Positions 33,653 through 42,901 of a DNA stretch of 64,000 nucleotides are shown in pieces. The notes beneath the pieces were generated by a model. It ran no database searches. It was not told the DNA's origin and saw only the letters and a program-made list of their open reading frames with translations. Position numbers and translations under genes: made by a program. The stretch's first letter is position 1. Every line of letters begins with the position of its first letter. Origin of the DNA: Paenibacillus aurantius (GTDB lineage: Bacteria; Bacillota; Bacilli; Paenibacillales; NBRC-103111); the NCBI RefSeq assembly GCF_032268605.1, contig NZ_CP130318.1, positions 4,811,501-4,875,500 of the forward strand. The letters are read 5' to 3'.

Positions 33653-36103
33653 CTATTTTCTTAATTCCGCCTCAAAAGTTTGTTCGAGCGCTGTCACAAC
33701 CTTGCCATGAAGCTCTGTTACCTCTTCATCCGTAAGCGTGCGCTCGGGATGACGGTACACGAGCGACAGTGCCGCACTCTTGCGCCCGGCTCCCAGCCGC
33801 TCGCCGGTGTAGATGTCGAACACCTGGATGGACTCGAGAAGGGAACCCGCCACCTCGCGCACCTTCGCCTGAAGAGCGCCTACCGGGGTTTCCTGGCGGA
33901 CCACCACCGCGATGTCGCGGGTCATGGCCGGGTAACGAGGCAGGGAGGCATAGTCGATGGCCAAATCGGCAGCCCCCGCCAGCGTATCGAGCTCAACCTC
34001 GAGCAGGTAAGTCTCCTCGAGATCATGCTCCCGCTGCAGCTCCGGATGAAGCTGGCCGATTCGGCCGGCCCACTTCTCCCCGTCCTTCGTGATCAAGGTG
34101 ATGTCGGCGGTTCTTCCCGGATGGAAGCCCTCCGGCTGGGAAGCTTCGTACCGGACCTCCTGGATGCCCAGGAAGGACGTGACCTTCTCAAAAACACCCT
34201 TCAGGTCATAGAAATCGGCCTTCGCCGGCTTGCCCGTCCAGTGGATCGGCTGCTTTGAACCGGTAAGAAGCATCCCGAGCATCATCTTCTCCTCCGGAAG
34301 CTTCGTCAGCTGCTCCTCCTTCGTGAGGAACACCTTGCCGATCTCGAATACCGCCACGTCCTCATTGCTGCGGTTACGGTTGTAGACAGCCGTTTCGAGC
34401 AGATGCGGAATAAGGCTCGTGCGAAGCGTGCTGCGTTCCTCGCTCATCGGCATGGCCAGCTTCACCGGCAGGGAGTCCGTATAAGCGCCCGGGAAGGCGG
34501 CGATTTGGCCGGGATGGGTGAAGGAGTAAGAGATGACCTCGTGCAAACCACTGCCCGTTAATAACGTTCGAAGGCTGCGGCGGATTTGCTGCCCCCGGGT
34601 CAAGGACCCCGGTGTGGTAATTCCTGTCATCAGGGTTGTCGGAATTTTGTCGTACCCGTGCAGACGGGCGATCTCTTCAATCAGGTCGACGCTGCGGGTA
34701 ATGTCCCCGCGCCGGCTCGGCACTCGCACATCCAGCGCTTCCTCGGCATCGGACGCTTCCCCGTAGGTGAAGTGCAGCCGGTCGAGGATCGCTTTCACCT
34801 CGTCCAGGGCAAGCTCCGTGCCGAGATAGCCGTTTACCTTGGCGAGGGTGAGCCGGATGTCGACCGGCTCGCGGCCCGCCGTAACGGCCTCCACGATGCC
34901 TTCGGCCGAGCGTCCGCCGGCATAACGGCAGATGAGAGAGGCGGCCCGGTTCAAAGCGTCGATCACCGCTTCGGGATTGACCTCTTTTTCGAAGCGCAGG
35001 CTCGCCTCCGAGCGGAGCCCCAGCTGCCGGGACGTGCGCCGCACGGAGGAACCGGAGAACTTGGCGGATTCGAGCACGATCCGCTTCGTCCCGGCGGTTA
35101 CCTCCGAGTTCGCGCCGCCCATGACACCGGCAATGGCGATCGGCTTCGCGCCGTCTGTGACAAGCAGCATATGCGGCTCCAGCTTGCGCTCCACATCGTC
35201 GAGCGTCACGATGGTCTCGCCCTCGTTCGCGAGCCGCACGTCGATGCGCCCGCCTTCGAGGCGGTCCGCGTCGAACGCGTGCAGCGGCTGCCCGTATTCG
35301 AGCATCACATAGTTCGTTATGTCGACGATGTTGTTAATCGGCCGGATACCGGCGGCCATAAGCCGGTTCTGGATCCAGAGCGGCGCCGGGCCGATCTGCA
35401 CATTCTCGATCACACGGGAGGCGTAGTGCGTGCATTGCTCTTGAGCGGTGATCGAGACGCTCAGCCGGTCGACGGCCGGTTCGGAGGAGGAGACAAGCCC
35501 CTCCTCCGGAGAGGGAAGCTTAACCTCACGGCCGAGAATAGCGGCGATCTCATAGGCCGTTCCGAGCATGCTAAGGGCGTCCGAGCGGTTCGGCGTCAGG
35601 TCCAGCTCCAGCACGCGGTCGCCGATGGCGAGCACGTCCAGGATGCTTTCGCCCACTTGAACGTCCTCCGGCAGGACGAGAATGCCCTCCTGGATTTCCT
35701 TCGGCAGCAGGCGGTCGTTCAAGCCGAGCTCCTTCGCCGAGCAGATCATGCCCTGCGACTCCACGCCGCGCAGCTTCGCGCGCTTGATCTGGAGCCCGTC
35801 CGGCAGCTTCGCGCCCACGAGGGCGACGGGAACTTTTTGCCCGGCCGCCACATTTTTGGCCCCGCAGACGATTTGCAGGTCTTCGCCCTGTCCCGCATCC
35901 ACGATACATACGTTCAGCTTATCCGCATCCGGGTGCTTCTCCTTCGACTTGACGTAGCCCGCGACCACCTTCTCCACGCCTTTGTTGCGGTCCTCGACAG
36001 TGTCGACCTCGATGCCGCTCCGGGTCAGCTTCTCCGCCAGATCGGCCGCGCTGAAGCCGGATACGTCCACATAATCGGACAGCCATTGGTAAGAGACTTT
36101 CAT
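33653..36103 (-). CDS. pheT: Phenylalanyl-tRNA synthetase beta subunit
   Basis: The beta chain of the alpha2-beta2 synthetase that charges tRNA-Phe. The 816 residues are the usual length. They run from an N-terminal EMAP-like tRNA-binding domain (VVAGYVKSKEKHPDADKLNVC), through the B3/B4 editing domain and the B5 domain, to a C-terminal anticodon-binding ferredoxin fold (YPAMTRDIAVVV...). It follows pheS by 32 bases and is under the same T-box. rnhC, which follows in Bacillus, is missing. No key domain is lost. Confidence 0.97.
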   Translation of the reverse strand: MKVSYQWLSDYVDVSGFSAADLAEKLTRSGIEVDTVEDRNKGVEKVVAGYVKSKEKHPDADKLNVCIVDAGQGEDLQIVCGAKNVAAGQKVPVALVGAKLPDGLQIKRAKLRGVESQGMICSAKELGLNDRLLPKEIQEGILVLPEDVQVGESILDVLAIGDRVLELDLTPNRSDALSMLGTAYEIAAILGREVKLPSPEEGLVSSSEPAVDRLSVSITAQEQCTHYASRVIENVQIGPAPLWIQNRLMAAGIRPINNIVDITNYVMLEYGQPLHAFDADRLEGGRIDVRLANEGETIVTLDDVERKLEPHMLLVTDGAKPIAIAGVMGGANSEVTAGTKRIVLESAKFSGSSVRRTSRQLGLRSEASLRFEKEVNPEAVIDALNRAASLICRYAGGRSAEGIVEAVTAGREPVDIRLTLAKVNGYLGTELALDEVKAILDRLHFTYGEASDAEEALDVRVPSRRGDITRSVDLIEEIARLHGYDKIPTTLMTGITTPGSLTRGQQIRRSLRTLLTGSGLHEVISYSFTHPGQIAAFPGAYTDSLPVKLAMPMSEERSTLRTSLIPHLLETAVYNRNRSNEDVAVFEIGKVFLTKEEQLTKLPEEKMMLGMLLTGSKQPIHWTGKPAKADFYDLKGVFEKVTSFLGIQEVRYEASQPEGFHPGRTADITLITKDGEKWAGRIGQLHPELQREHDLEETYLLEVELDTLAGAADLAIDYASLPRYPAMTRDIAVVVRQETPVGALQAKVREVAGSLLESIQVFDIYTGERLGAGRKSAALSLVYRHPERTLTDEEVTELHGKVVTALEQTFEAELRK

Positions 36104-36135
36104 CTATTTTACACGTCCTTTTACTAGTCTATGGT

Positions 36136-37170
36136 TTAAATATGAACGAACTGCTTCAGGAACCGGAGGTCGTTCGTGTAGAAATGCCGGATGTCGTCCA
36201 CGCCGTACTTCAGCATGGCGATGCGCTCCACACCCATTCCGAAGGCGAACCCGCTGTACTCCTCCGGATCGTAGCCGGCCATCTCCAGCACCCGGGGATG
36301 CACCATCCCGGAGCCGAGAATCTCGAGCCAGCCCGTCTGCTTGCACACCCGGCAGCCGCTGCCGCCGCACATGACGCACGTGACGTCCACCTCCGCACTG
36401 GGCTCCGTGAACGGGAAGAAGCTCGGGCGAAGCCGGATCTCGGTCTCCTTGCCGAACATCTCCTGCACAAATTGCAGCAGCGTTCCCTTCAGGTCGCTCA
36501 TGCGGATACTGCGGTCGATGACAAGGCCTTCAATCTGCGTAAACAGATGGGAATGGGTGGCGTCGTCGTCATCGCGGCGGTACACCTTGCCCGGGCAAAT
36601 GATCTTGACCGGCACCTCGCCCTTCATCCGCTGCATCGTCCGGACCTGAACCGGCGACGTATGGGTGCGCATGAGAATCTCGTCCGTAATGTAGAAGGAA
36701 TCCTGCATGTCGCGCGCCGGGTGGTCCTTCGGCAGGTTCAGCGCTTCGAAGTTATAATAATCCTGTTCGACCTCCGGACCCTCTTCAACGGTGTAGCCCA
36801 TGCCGACAAAAATATCCTCGATCTCCTGGATGACCTTGCTCAGCGGATGAACCGCTCCTTGCGGAGACGGGCGGCCGGGCAGCGTCACGTCGATCGTTTC
36901 CCCGCGCAGGCGCTCCTCCGTTTCCTTCCGCTGGTAGTCGGCCTGCTTCGCCTCGATGACCTCTTCGATGGCGGACCGGACCTCGTTCGCCACCTGCCCG
37001 ATCACCGGCCGCTCTTCGGCGCTCAGGGCTCCCATGCCGCGCAAAATTTCGGTGAGAGGGCCTTTTTTGCCGAGGTATTTGACCCGGAGGTCGTTGAGCT
37101 GCTGGCTGCTCTCCACCTGGGACAACTCGCGCAGGGCCTCTTCCTTCAATGCTTCCAAACGTTCTTTCAT
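36136..37170 (-). CDS. pheS: Phenylalanyl-tRNA synthetase alpha subunit
   Basis: The catalytic class II subunit, 344 residues. The N-terminal coiled coil ([16 protein letters not shown]...) is followed by the class II core with motif 2 ([12 protein letters not shown]), motif 3 ([17 protein letters not shown]) and the Phe-pocket region [10 protein letters not shown] CxxCxxxGC-like zinc-looking stretch [12 protein letters not shown] is typical of bacterial PheS. The ATG at 37170 follows GGAGGG; frames starting earlier overlap the T-box terminator. It is the first gene of the pheST pair. Confidence 0.97.
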   Translation of the reverse strand: MKERLEALKEEALRELSQVESSQQLNDLRVKYLGKKGPLTEILRGMGALSAEERPVIGQVANEVRSAIEEVIEAKQADYQRKETEERLRGETIDVTLPGRPSPQGAVHPLSKVIQEIEDIFVGMGYTVEEGPEVEQDYYNFEALNLPKDHPARDMQDSFYITDEILMRTHTSPVQVRTMQRMKGEVPVKIICPGKVYRRDDDDATHSHLFTQIEGLVIDRSIRMSDLKGTLLQFVQEMFGKETEIRLRPSFFPFTEPSAEVDVTCVMCGGSGCRVCKQTGWLEILGSGMVHPRVLEMAGYDPEEYSGFAFGMGVERIAMLKYGVDDIRHFYTNDLRFLKQFVHI

Positions 37171-37216
37171 CGTTTTCCCTCCGTTTATAAGTGCTCGAAG
37201 CTTCAAGCCGAAACCA

Positions 37217-37531
37217 AAAAAGGCGCCTCCCATCCCCCGTAAGGGACGAAGACGCGCCGTGGTACCACCCTTGTTAAGCCTATAGTCGCATGACTAAAGG
37301 TCACACGCCCGGCTTCACTCTGTCGAATAACGGTTCGATAACCGGTGCCCCCTACTGTCGTGCGGCTCCATGCCACGCGGGTTCAAGGGACTGCTCGGGA
37401 GGGAACTTCGGCAGCCTGGTTCCGTAGGAACGCTCTCAATCTCCGGCGTCCCTTCCCTGTAAGGAAGCACTGCTTACTTATCTCCGTCTAAGCATTTGGC
37501 TGGTTGTCAGCTTGCATGAGGCTTGGTTGTT
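37217..37531 (-). ncRNA. T-box riboswitch controlling pheST
   Basis: The minus-strand leader ends in the T-box AAGGGTGGTACCACGGCGCG, followed by a GGCGC...GCGCC terminator with a run of seven T (37217-37260). Stem I with AGTAAGCAG and GAAGTTCCC-like segments lies upstream; TTC in the latter is the likely Phe specifier. Uncharged tRNA-Phe would favour antitermination. The specifier assignment is by position and is less certain than the T-box itself. Confidence 0.92.
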
Positions 37532-37538
37532 ATCCGTT

Positions 37539-37567
37539 ATTATAGGAGAAATAGACGCGGGATGCAA
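37539..37567 (-). promoter_or_regulatory. Promoter of the T-box/pheST transcript
   Basis: Minus strand TTGCAT (37562-37567), a 17-base spacer and TATAAT (37539-37544), just ahead of the T-box leader. Confidence 0.88.
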
Positions 37568-37713
37568 CACGCACTCCCCTTCCGCAAAGAAAACAGCGAA
37601 GCCGCCCCCTTCCCTCTCCGTTCAGGAGCTGCGAATACGGGCGCTCTCTGTCGAATAACCACGGTTTGTCCCTTCTGCAAAATAGACTAATCAGCGGACA
37701 AGATCCATCAAAA

Positions 37714-37733
37714 TATATATCTAAAGATATATA
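37714..37733. other. Perfect AT-rich palindrome upstream of the small toxin gene
   Basis: TATATATCT-AA-AGATATATA is a perfect 9-bp inverted repeat. Two ATACTATAC-like promoter elements follow it. It could be an operator or part of the toxin promoter; no regulator is known. Confidence 0.5.
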
Positions 37734-37823
37734 CTATACGTCATAACCCCCGGATATACTATACTACTCCCTCTATTTCCCAAACGGTGATCGGTCAGCC
37801 TCTCCGCTAGGAGGTGATGCCCG

Positions 37824-37907
37824 ATGGAAGTGAAAGACGCTCTGACACTGATGATCTCTTTCGCGACATTGGTGCTGATGATTCTTTCGTTCCCTAAACA
37901 GAAATAG
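37824..37907 (+). CDS. Holin-like small toxin, candidate type I toxin
   Basis: Twenty-seven residues beginning MEVKDALTLMISFATLVLMI and ending in the basic tail FPKQK. The polar start, central hydrophobic helix and Lys-rich end match the small 'putative holin-like toxin' peptides of Firmicutes, which act as type I toxins. AGGAGGTGATGCC lies just upstream of the ATG. The message continues through a GTCGGTACCCGTATTGCCG-type segment often seen behind such genes, to a terminator at 37987-38018. An antisense RNA would be expected on the minus strand here but is not proven. The peptide is too short for ordinary gene callers. Confidence 0.72.
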   Translation: MEVKDALTLMISFATLVLMILSFPKQK

Positions 37908-37986
37908 CCTCCCCTGCGCTTTTGGCCGAGCCGGGAGGGCTATCTGGTCGGTACCCGTATTGCCGATCACTGTTCCTTTTCGGAGT

Positions 37987-38018
37987 GACCGCGGGTTTCC
38001 TTCCTCTGCGGTCTTTTT
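37987..38018 (+). terminator. Terminator of the small toxin message
   Basis: GACCGC (37987-37992) and GCGGTC (38008-38013) flank a T/C-rich loop, followed by TTTTT. It lies about 80 bases past the toxin stop. On the other strand a matching antisense RNA could start nearby. Confidence 0.75.
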
Positions 38019-38284
38019 CGGTGTTTTCCTCACCGGTGAACCGCACTCTTCTGTATTGTACGGAGAGACGCCTCCGAATATGACCGGGTCCGCTTCTGAA
38101 AATTTGGTGAAAAAAAGAGGCGGTTGGGAGGAACGGGATTCCCCCGCCACTCTTCAAGCATAAAGCGGCGGGGGTACCCGCCGCCTGCTTGAGGAAGAAC
38201 GCCCCTCGTCTTGGGAAAAAGCGATAATCATATAGCTGATCCAATTGGCGTTGACACCACGCCGCAAATAGCGGCCGCTTTCAC
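38019..38284. other. Gap between the toxin locus and the heparinase-like gene
   Basis: No gene. GCGGCGGGGGTACCCGCCGC near 38164-38183 is a strong short inverted repeat. On the minus strand it is followed by TTTATG and may weakly terminate the heparinase-like gene. Confidence 0.45.
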
Positions 38285-41200
38285 TTATGGTGCGGCAGGT
38301 CCGGTTAAGGCAAAACGGGTTTCGCCGGACCAGGAGGTAAAGGGATAGAACACCATGCGGGAGGCCGATTCGCTGGTGATCGTAAAGCCAGGATCCGTGT
38401 TGTCGAGCACCAGATGCGTATCCTCCCCTTCCTTACGGATTCCCTTCACTCGGTAGCCGTGTGCCGTGCCGTCGGGATGGGTCACGATGAGCGTGCGTCC
38501 CGCCAAGGAGGAAGGAACGGCAGCCTTCGTCACGAAGGCGTCATAGGGCTTTCCTTCCACCGCCCGCCAGACATCATCTATCGTTCCGCTGGCGGCTTGG
38601 CCTTCCACGATCCGGCTGCCCTTCTTCAGCGTGGTTCCAGCCAAGAGCTTCATCTCGGTAACGGCTCCATTCACCAGGCGGACGAAGCCCAGCTTACCGG
38701 TCAGTTCCATATCGCCGACGACAAAAGGTTTCCCGTTATTAAGAGGCGAGCTGAGGATAATATCCGTGGTGTCGCCGTAATGAACGGCTACCGCGGTATC
38801 TCCTTCCGCGGAAGGAGACGCCTGGAGGCGTTCGACGCTCTGAATGCGTCCTTGGGCTCCTGCCGCCGCCGGCTCCAGCGCCGTGATGAAGGTGCTGGTC
38901 AGATTCGTTCCCTCGCGCCGAAGCACGAGCTTCGGCATGGTGGTCTTATCCACGAGGTCGTTGCTGTCTTTCTTCGTATCCAGCCGGGTGCTCCGAATGT
39001 CGGGAGAACGGCCGAGGAAGAGTTCATTCTCCCCGGGCTCGGTCAGCCCGTGAATAAACAGGCTCCCGGTCTCCTGCCCGCTGGCCGTCGTCTTCAGCGC
39101 CACCTCGTATCGGCCGTCTTCTACCTTGGCGCTCTGGACGTCCCGCACGTATAGATAGCCGTAATACTCGCCGCCTGCCGAGCCTTTGTCCGTTTCGAGC
39201 TCCGGTTCGACGACCGGGGTTCCCGGAGGCAGCAGATACGGGCCGTACGGCTTCAAGGGCAAAGAGGTGGTAAATTCGCCATCCCGCGTGGCATCCCCCT
39301 GAAGCGTGTATTCGTGGCGGGAGCCGCCTTTTACCCGGAACAGGTCGAGGACGTATCCCTGCCCGTCAGGGGCATCCGCGAAAGGAATGAACCAGGGCTC
39401 CCGCATGTATTGCGAAACTCCGGTGTACGCCGGCTCCTGACTGGCCTGCATCACTTGAACCCCGTTCTTCGAATCCGCGAAGGTCCGGATGCTGCCGCCG
39501 TGCTTGGCCGCATCGGTGGAAACCGCGTCCTTGCCATCGACCACCACCGTGTTATGAGACAGGGTCGACGTGGCCCACTGCCGGTACTTCGTATGGGTAT
39601 ACCCCAGATCCGGGAGCAGCTCCTGCCCGTTCGCGAAAAGAGTCAGGTTCAGCGGATCGTGATGAACGTGCCCGTACTTCGGCTCGAACATCATATAGAG
39701 CTGCGACTGCTTCACTCCCTCGCCAGCCGTCAGCCTGGCTATTCCGGAGGCCGGAAGCAGGAACGAGCCGGCTCCCGTATTGGGATTCGCGACCTTCTCC
39801 GAAGCCCACGTGTCCTGGATCGGAAGCGTGCTGCCATTCGGGTAGGCGGTCAGCCTCGGGATTTCCCGCGACCGGTTGAGGATAGGGAAGCGGGAAGCTT
39901 CGTCCAGTTCGCTTAGGGCGGTTCCGGTTCTCGGAGGAATATACCCGGCGGGATCGCTCCACCCGTCGAGCAGCTGCAGGTTGGCGAGAAGCCCGTTCGT
40001 GCTTTGGTTATGGTAGGAAACCGTCACTTCCTTCCAGAACCCGTCAAACAAATGGTTGTTGGCGGTATAGGTTTCAAGACGCTCGATGGCGTCGTGAACG
40101 TAATCCGGTTCTCCAATGTCATTGCCGATCTGAATAAGTCCTTTCCAGACGTTGTAATCGACGTTGGAATTCAGAACGGCATAAGACCGGTTGAAATCAA
40201 CCGAGGGCTTGAAGACGCTGTCCACAATCAGCTTCCGGACATCCGTTCCCACCTCCTTGGACAGAAGGGCAAACGCATTCGTTTGGTCCACGGCCGCGAA
40301 GGCGTTCGAAAGGCTGCTCAAAGCGGCCAGGTCATTGTAGAACCAGCGGGTCCACACCCCGCCCCAATACGGATTCGGAGGACCCGCTTTGGCATCGAGG
40401 GGGTAGTTGTACCAGGTATAGTCCTGAACCGGCACATAGCCGGGATAAACCTGGGCGAACCGGTACAGCATGCGCGCGGCTCCAAGCGGATCGCTGGCCG
40501 CGACGACCTTGGTCTGGGCCATCGTATATTCCTTCTGCTTGAACCAGACGTGGGCCGTGTGAAAATACCTTCTTCCTTCCGAATCCTCGTAGTAGGGATA
40601 TTCGACGGTTTGCCCAAGGGCGTTCACCGCGGTTAACACCTTGTCCTCTGGATACAGCGGATTCGGGTAAGTAAGGGGACTCTTGGGACTCGTCAGCTGA
40701 TCCGGTTTATCCGGGCTCCAATTGAACAGCTGGTAGGGACGGAGCTCCGGATGGTCGGGCAGGCCCGCCCAAATAAACCCGACCTTATCCGGAATAAGGT
40801 CGATCAGCTTCTGAACCGGCTCGGAGGCCGGCGCGTAGACCACCTCCGTTACCTGCTTATCGGGCTCCGGCTGGCGCGCCGCCTTCTCCCCGGCGGCAAT
40901 CGCATCCTCCCGGTCAAGCAGCAGGACGGCGCGGCGCAGCTGCCCGCTTGTCTCGTTGATTCCCCAGATTTCGAGCCGGTACAACCCGGCCTCGAGCATT
41001 CCGGGATGAATGAAATGCACGGCCCATTCCCCTTGAGAAAATTCTGATTGCGTATCCAGAACAGTCCTTTTCCCGCTCGGGGTCTGCCAAAGAATCTTAA
41101 CCAGGGAATCCGGGGTGATTCCCTCCTCCTTGCGCAGCGTCAAGGTTTTCTCCGCGAAGCCGTCATACTGGACGCGGAGGCTGCTCATCTTCCAGGGGCT

Positions 41201-42028
41201 TACTTTCCAGGGGCCGTTCTTTCGCTCCGGCAGGAAGGAAGTTGGCTTCGGAAGCTCCCGGAAGGACAGGCTGCCGAGCCGGTTCTCGCCACCGACGGCC
41301 GCTTGGAGCTTAAAACGGGCCGGCAGGTCATCGAAGAAGGACTGCCGCACGGGAACCCAGGAGCTGGCCGGTTCGGAGCCATGGCGGTACCGGAGGACAT
41401 TGAACCCCCATTCGTCCCCGGGCTGAATGGCGGGAGCGCCGAGCGAGGAAAGCGGAATCCGGGCCTCCACCTTCCATTCTTTTTCGGATTGGCCCTTCGC
41501 CCAAGAGAACGCCTCCTCTTTCAGAACGGTGATACCTGGACCGAGCTCCGTCAAATAACTTTTTCCGTTCTGGGTCTCCAAACGAATGGGAATTTGATAG
41601 AGGTCCGCCGAATCGCCGCTCGGCTTAACCACAACGTCTATCTCCTCGAGAAGTGTGGGAGTGGAATCCGTGGATACCTGCCCCTTTATCGCGAGATACA
41701 GATTCCCGGAATCGTAAGCGACCTGAACCTGGGTAGTGGGACCGGCAGGACGGTTGTCATAGAACGTGACGAAATCCCCCAGCGCCGGCGCCGTTTGCCA
41801 AACCGCTTCCTCGAGCCTTCCGTCGACCTGCGGGGGGCCGGACACCTCCGGCACCACCGCCGTCCGGTTGAGCCAGTGGCGGATGTCCGGCGCGCTGCCC
41901 CTCTCCTGTCCCTGAGCCGGGATCGCGGGGGCTCCCGTTAAACCGGCATAAGTCACGTCGAACGGACCCTGGACAAGCAAGGCGGCTGCCAGGCTGGCCG
42001 CGAGCGGCCAAGCAATCTTTTTTCGCAC
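38285..42028 (-). CDS. Secreted heparinase II/III-like protein with a CBM9-like domain
   Basis: A 1247-residue exported protein, probably acting on an acidic or host/plant polysaccharide. A signal peptide (about 1-28) is followed by a family 9 carbohydrate-binding-like domain (about 55-240: VDGRLEEAVWQTAPALGDF, DSGNLYLAIKG, WKVEARIPLSSLG). The middle is helix-rich. The second half holds the heparinase II/III beta sandwich with KYGHVHHDPLNLTLFANG and TLSHNTVVVDG. The GTG start has AGGAGG 9 bases upstream. A cre-like site lies behind a TATAAT element, suggesting catabolite control. The substrate cannot be named, and no transporter for breakdown products is adjacent. Confidence 0.82.
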   Translation of the reverse strand: MRKKIAWPLAASLAAALLVQGPFDVTYAGLTGAPAIPAQGQERGSAPDIRHWLNRTAVVPEVSGPPQVDGRLEEAVWQTAPALGDFVTFYDNRPAGPTTQVQVAYDSGNLYLAIKGQVSTDSTPTLLEEIDVVVKPSGDSADLYQIPIRLETQNGKSYLTELGPGITVLKEEAFSWAKGQSEKEWKVEARIPLSSLGAPAIQPGDEWGFNVLRYRHGSEPASSWVPVRQSFFDDLPARFKLQAAVGGENRLGSLSFRELPKPTSFLPERKNGPWKVSPWKMSSLRVQYDGFAEKTLTLRKEEGITPDSLVKILWQTPSGKRTVLDTQSEFSQGEWAVHFIHPGMLEAGLYRLEIWGINETSGQLRRAVLLLDREDAIAAGEKAARQPEPDKQVTEVVYAPASEPVQKLIDLIPDKVGFIWAGLPDHPELRPYQLFNWSPDKPDQLTSPKSPLTYPNPLYPEDKVLTAVNALGQTVEYPYYEDSEGRRYFHTAHVWFKQKEYTMAQTKVVAASDPLGAARMLYRFAQVYPGYVPVQDYTWYNYPLDAKAGPPNPYWGGVWTRWFYNDLAALSSLSNAFAAVDQTNAFALLSKEVGTDVRKLIVDSVFKPSVDFNRSYAVLNSNVDYNVWKGLIQIGNDIGEPDYVHDAIERLETYTANNHLFDGFWKEVTVSYHNQSTNGLLANLQLLDGWSDPAGYIPPRTGTALSELDEASRFPILNRSREIPRLTAYPNGSTLPIQDTWASEKVANPNTGAGSFLLPASGIARLTAGEGVKQSQLYMMFEPKYGHVHHDPLNLTLFANGQELLPDLGYTHTKYRQWATSTLSHNTVVVDGKDAVSTDAAKHGGSIRTFADSKNGVQVMQASQEPAYTGVSQYMREPWFIPFADAPDGQGYVLDLFRVKGGSRHEYTLQGDATRDGEFTTSLPLKPYGPYLLPPGTPVVEPELETDKGSAGGEYYGYLYVRDVQSAKVEDGRYEVALKTTASGQETGSLFIHGLTEPGENELFLGRSPDIRSTRLDTKKDSNDLVDKTTMPKLVLRREGTNLTSTFITALEPAAAGAQGRIQSVERLQASPSAEGDTAVAVHYGDTTDIILSSPLNNGKPFVVGDMELTGKLGFVRLVNGAVTEMKLLAGTTLKKGSRIVEGQAASGTIDDVWRAVEGKPYDAFVTKAAVPSSLAGRTLIVTHPDGTAHGYRVKGIRKEGEDTHLVLDNTDPGFTITSESASRMVFYPFTSWSGETRFALTGPAAP

Positions 42029-42055
42029 CCTCTTCTTCCTCCTTTATCGTCTATT

Positions 42056-42095
42056 GGTAAGCGTTTGCAGATTATGGGCGTCTAGTTGTATTATA
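42056..42095 (-). promoter_or_regulatory. Promoter -10 and cre-like site of the heparinase-like gene
   Basis: Minus strand TATAAT (42090-42095), with a weak -35, then TGCAAACGCTTACC (42056-42069), which matches the cre consensus TGWAANCGNTNWCA at 12 of 14 positions. A CcpA roadblock just downstream of the start of transcription is plausible. Confidence 0.55.
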
Positions 42096-42176
42096 GTTGT
42101 ATTTTTCTGCCGTTGAATGGGTACATGGGCCTGTCTCTTCGTTTCCTAAGCCTCGGGAGATTAATCCGGAAACAGC

Positions 42177-42201
42177 AAAAAAGCTCCCTGAAGGAAGCTT
42201 C
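42177..42201 (-). terminator. Terminator of the tRNA transcript
   Basis: Minus strand AGCTTCC-TTCA-GGGAGCT followed by six T, about 27 bases past tRNA-Gly. Confidence 0.88.
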
Positions 42202-42227
42202 CGTAAGTAGAGCTATTAAGTTTAAAG

Positions 42228-42301
42228 TGGAGCGGGTGATGGGAATCGAACCCACGCTACCAGCTTGGAAGGCTGGAGTTCTACCATTGAACTACACCCG
42301 C
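42228..42301 (-). tRNA. tRNA-Gly (anticodon TCC)
   Basis: A complete 74-base cloverleaf on the minus strand. The acceptor GCGGGTG/CACCCGC is followed by a discriminator T and an encoded CCA. The anticodon loop CTTCCAA gives TCC, and the T-arm contains GGTTCGATTCC. It is co-transcribed after tRNA-Pro with a 20-base gap. Confidence 0.97.
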
Positions 42302-42321
42302 ATGTGCCTAGGGCTTGAAAA

Positions 42322-42398
42322 TGGTCGGGACGACACGATTTGAACATGCGACCCCCTGGTCCCAAACCAGGTGCTCTACCAAGCTGAGCTACGTCCCG
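42322..42398 (-). tRNA. tRNA-Pro (anticodon TGG)
   Basis: A complete 77-base cloverleaf on the minus strand. It has acceptor CGGGACG/CGTCCCG, discriminator A and an encoded CCA. The anticodon stem CTGGT/ACCAG presents TGG, and the T-loop contains GTTCAAATC. Confidence 0.97.
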
Positions 42399-42420
42399 AC
42401 GGCTTTTAGCGACAAGTGAT

Positions 42421-42449
42421 AATATATCACGTTCTCTTTATAAAAGCAA
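42421..42449 (-). promoter_or_regulatory. Promoter of the tRNA pair
   Basis: Minus strand TTGCTT (42444-42449), a 17-base spacer and TATATT (42421-42426), about 25 bases before tRNA-Pro. Confidence 0.75.
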
Positions 42450-42477
42450 TCTTTATTTGGACGGAAATTTCTGCCGC

Positions 42478-42777
42478 TCAGCCCGCCAGCTTCATGAGCA
42501 GATAACCGAAGACGACTCCGTTCACGAATAGCAGCAGGGGCACCCCTATCGTGAAAGAAGCATGGAGCGTTTTGTGCCGGAACTGCTTCATGCCGAGCAG
42601 GATCCCGAGCGCCCCGCCCACGGCCGCCGTCAGAAACAGTCTCGCCTCGGGGATGCGGCGCCTCTTGCGCTTGGCCCGCTTTTTATCGCTGTACATCATA
42701 AGGAAGGCCACGGCATTCAGTATGCCCAAGTACCCCCATATCCAAACCGCCACTTCCCTCACTCTCCTCAGGCTCAT
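42478..42777 (-). CDS. DUF1294 family small membrane protein
   Basis: About 99 residues with three hydrophobic segments and the family pattern SDKKRAKRKRRRIPEARLF (about 33-51), then GALGILLGMKQFRHKT. The exact start is uncertain: the ATG at 42777 is used, but a GTG nine codons further in (GTGGCGGTT) has the better-placed AGGAG. The function of the family is unknown. It lies alone between the tRNAs and the divergent aldo/keto reductase. Confidence 0.82.
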   Translation of the reverse strand: MSLRRVREVAVWIWGYLGILNAVAFLMMYSDKKRAKRKRRRIPEARLFLTAAVGGALGILLGMKQFRHKTLHASFTIGVPLLLFVNGVVFGYLLMKLAG

Positions 42778-42901
42778 TGTAAGGCATCCGCCTGGCGGCG
42801 GCAAGACAAGGCTATGGGTCCTTTTGACACCGGTGGGACGCGAGGTTTAAAGTTAAAGGGAAATGCCATCACCATAACCATATTTCTAGGAGGGACTATC
42901 C

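Noticed and set aside
34586-36127. A 513-codon plus-strand frame opposite pheT
   Set aside because: It is a shadow of a well-supported synthetase gene caused by high GC at third positions; the product is His/Arg/Asp-rich without domains.
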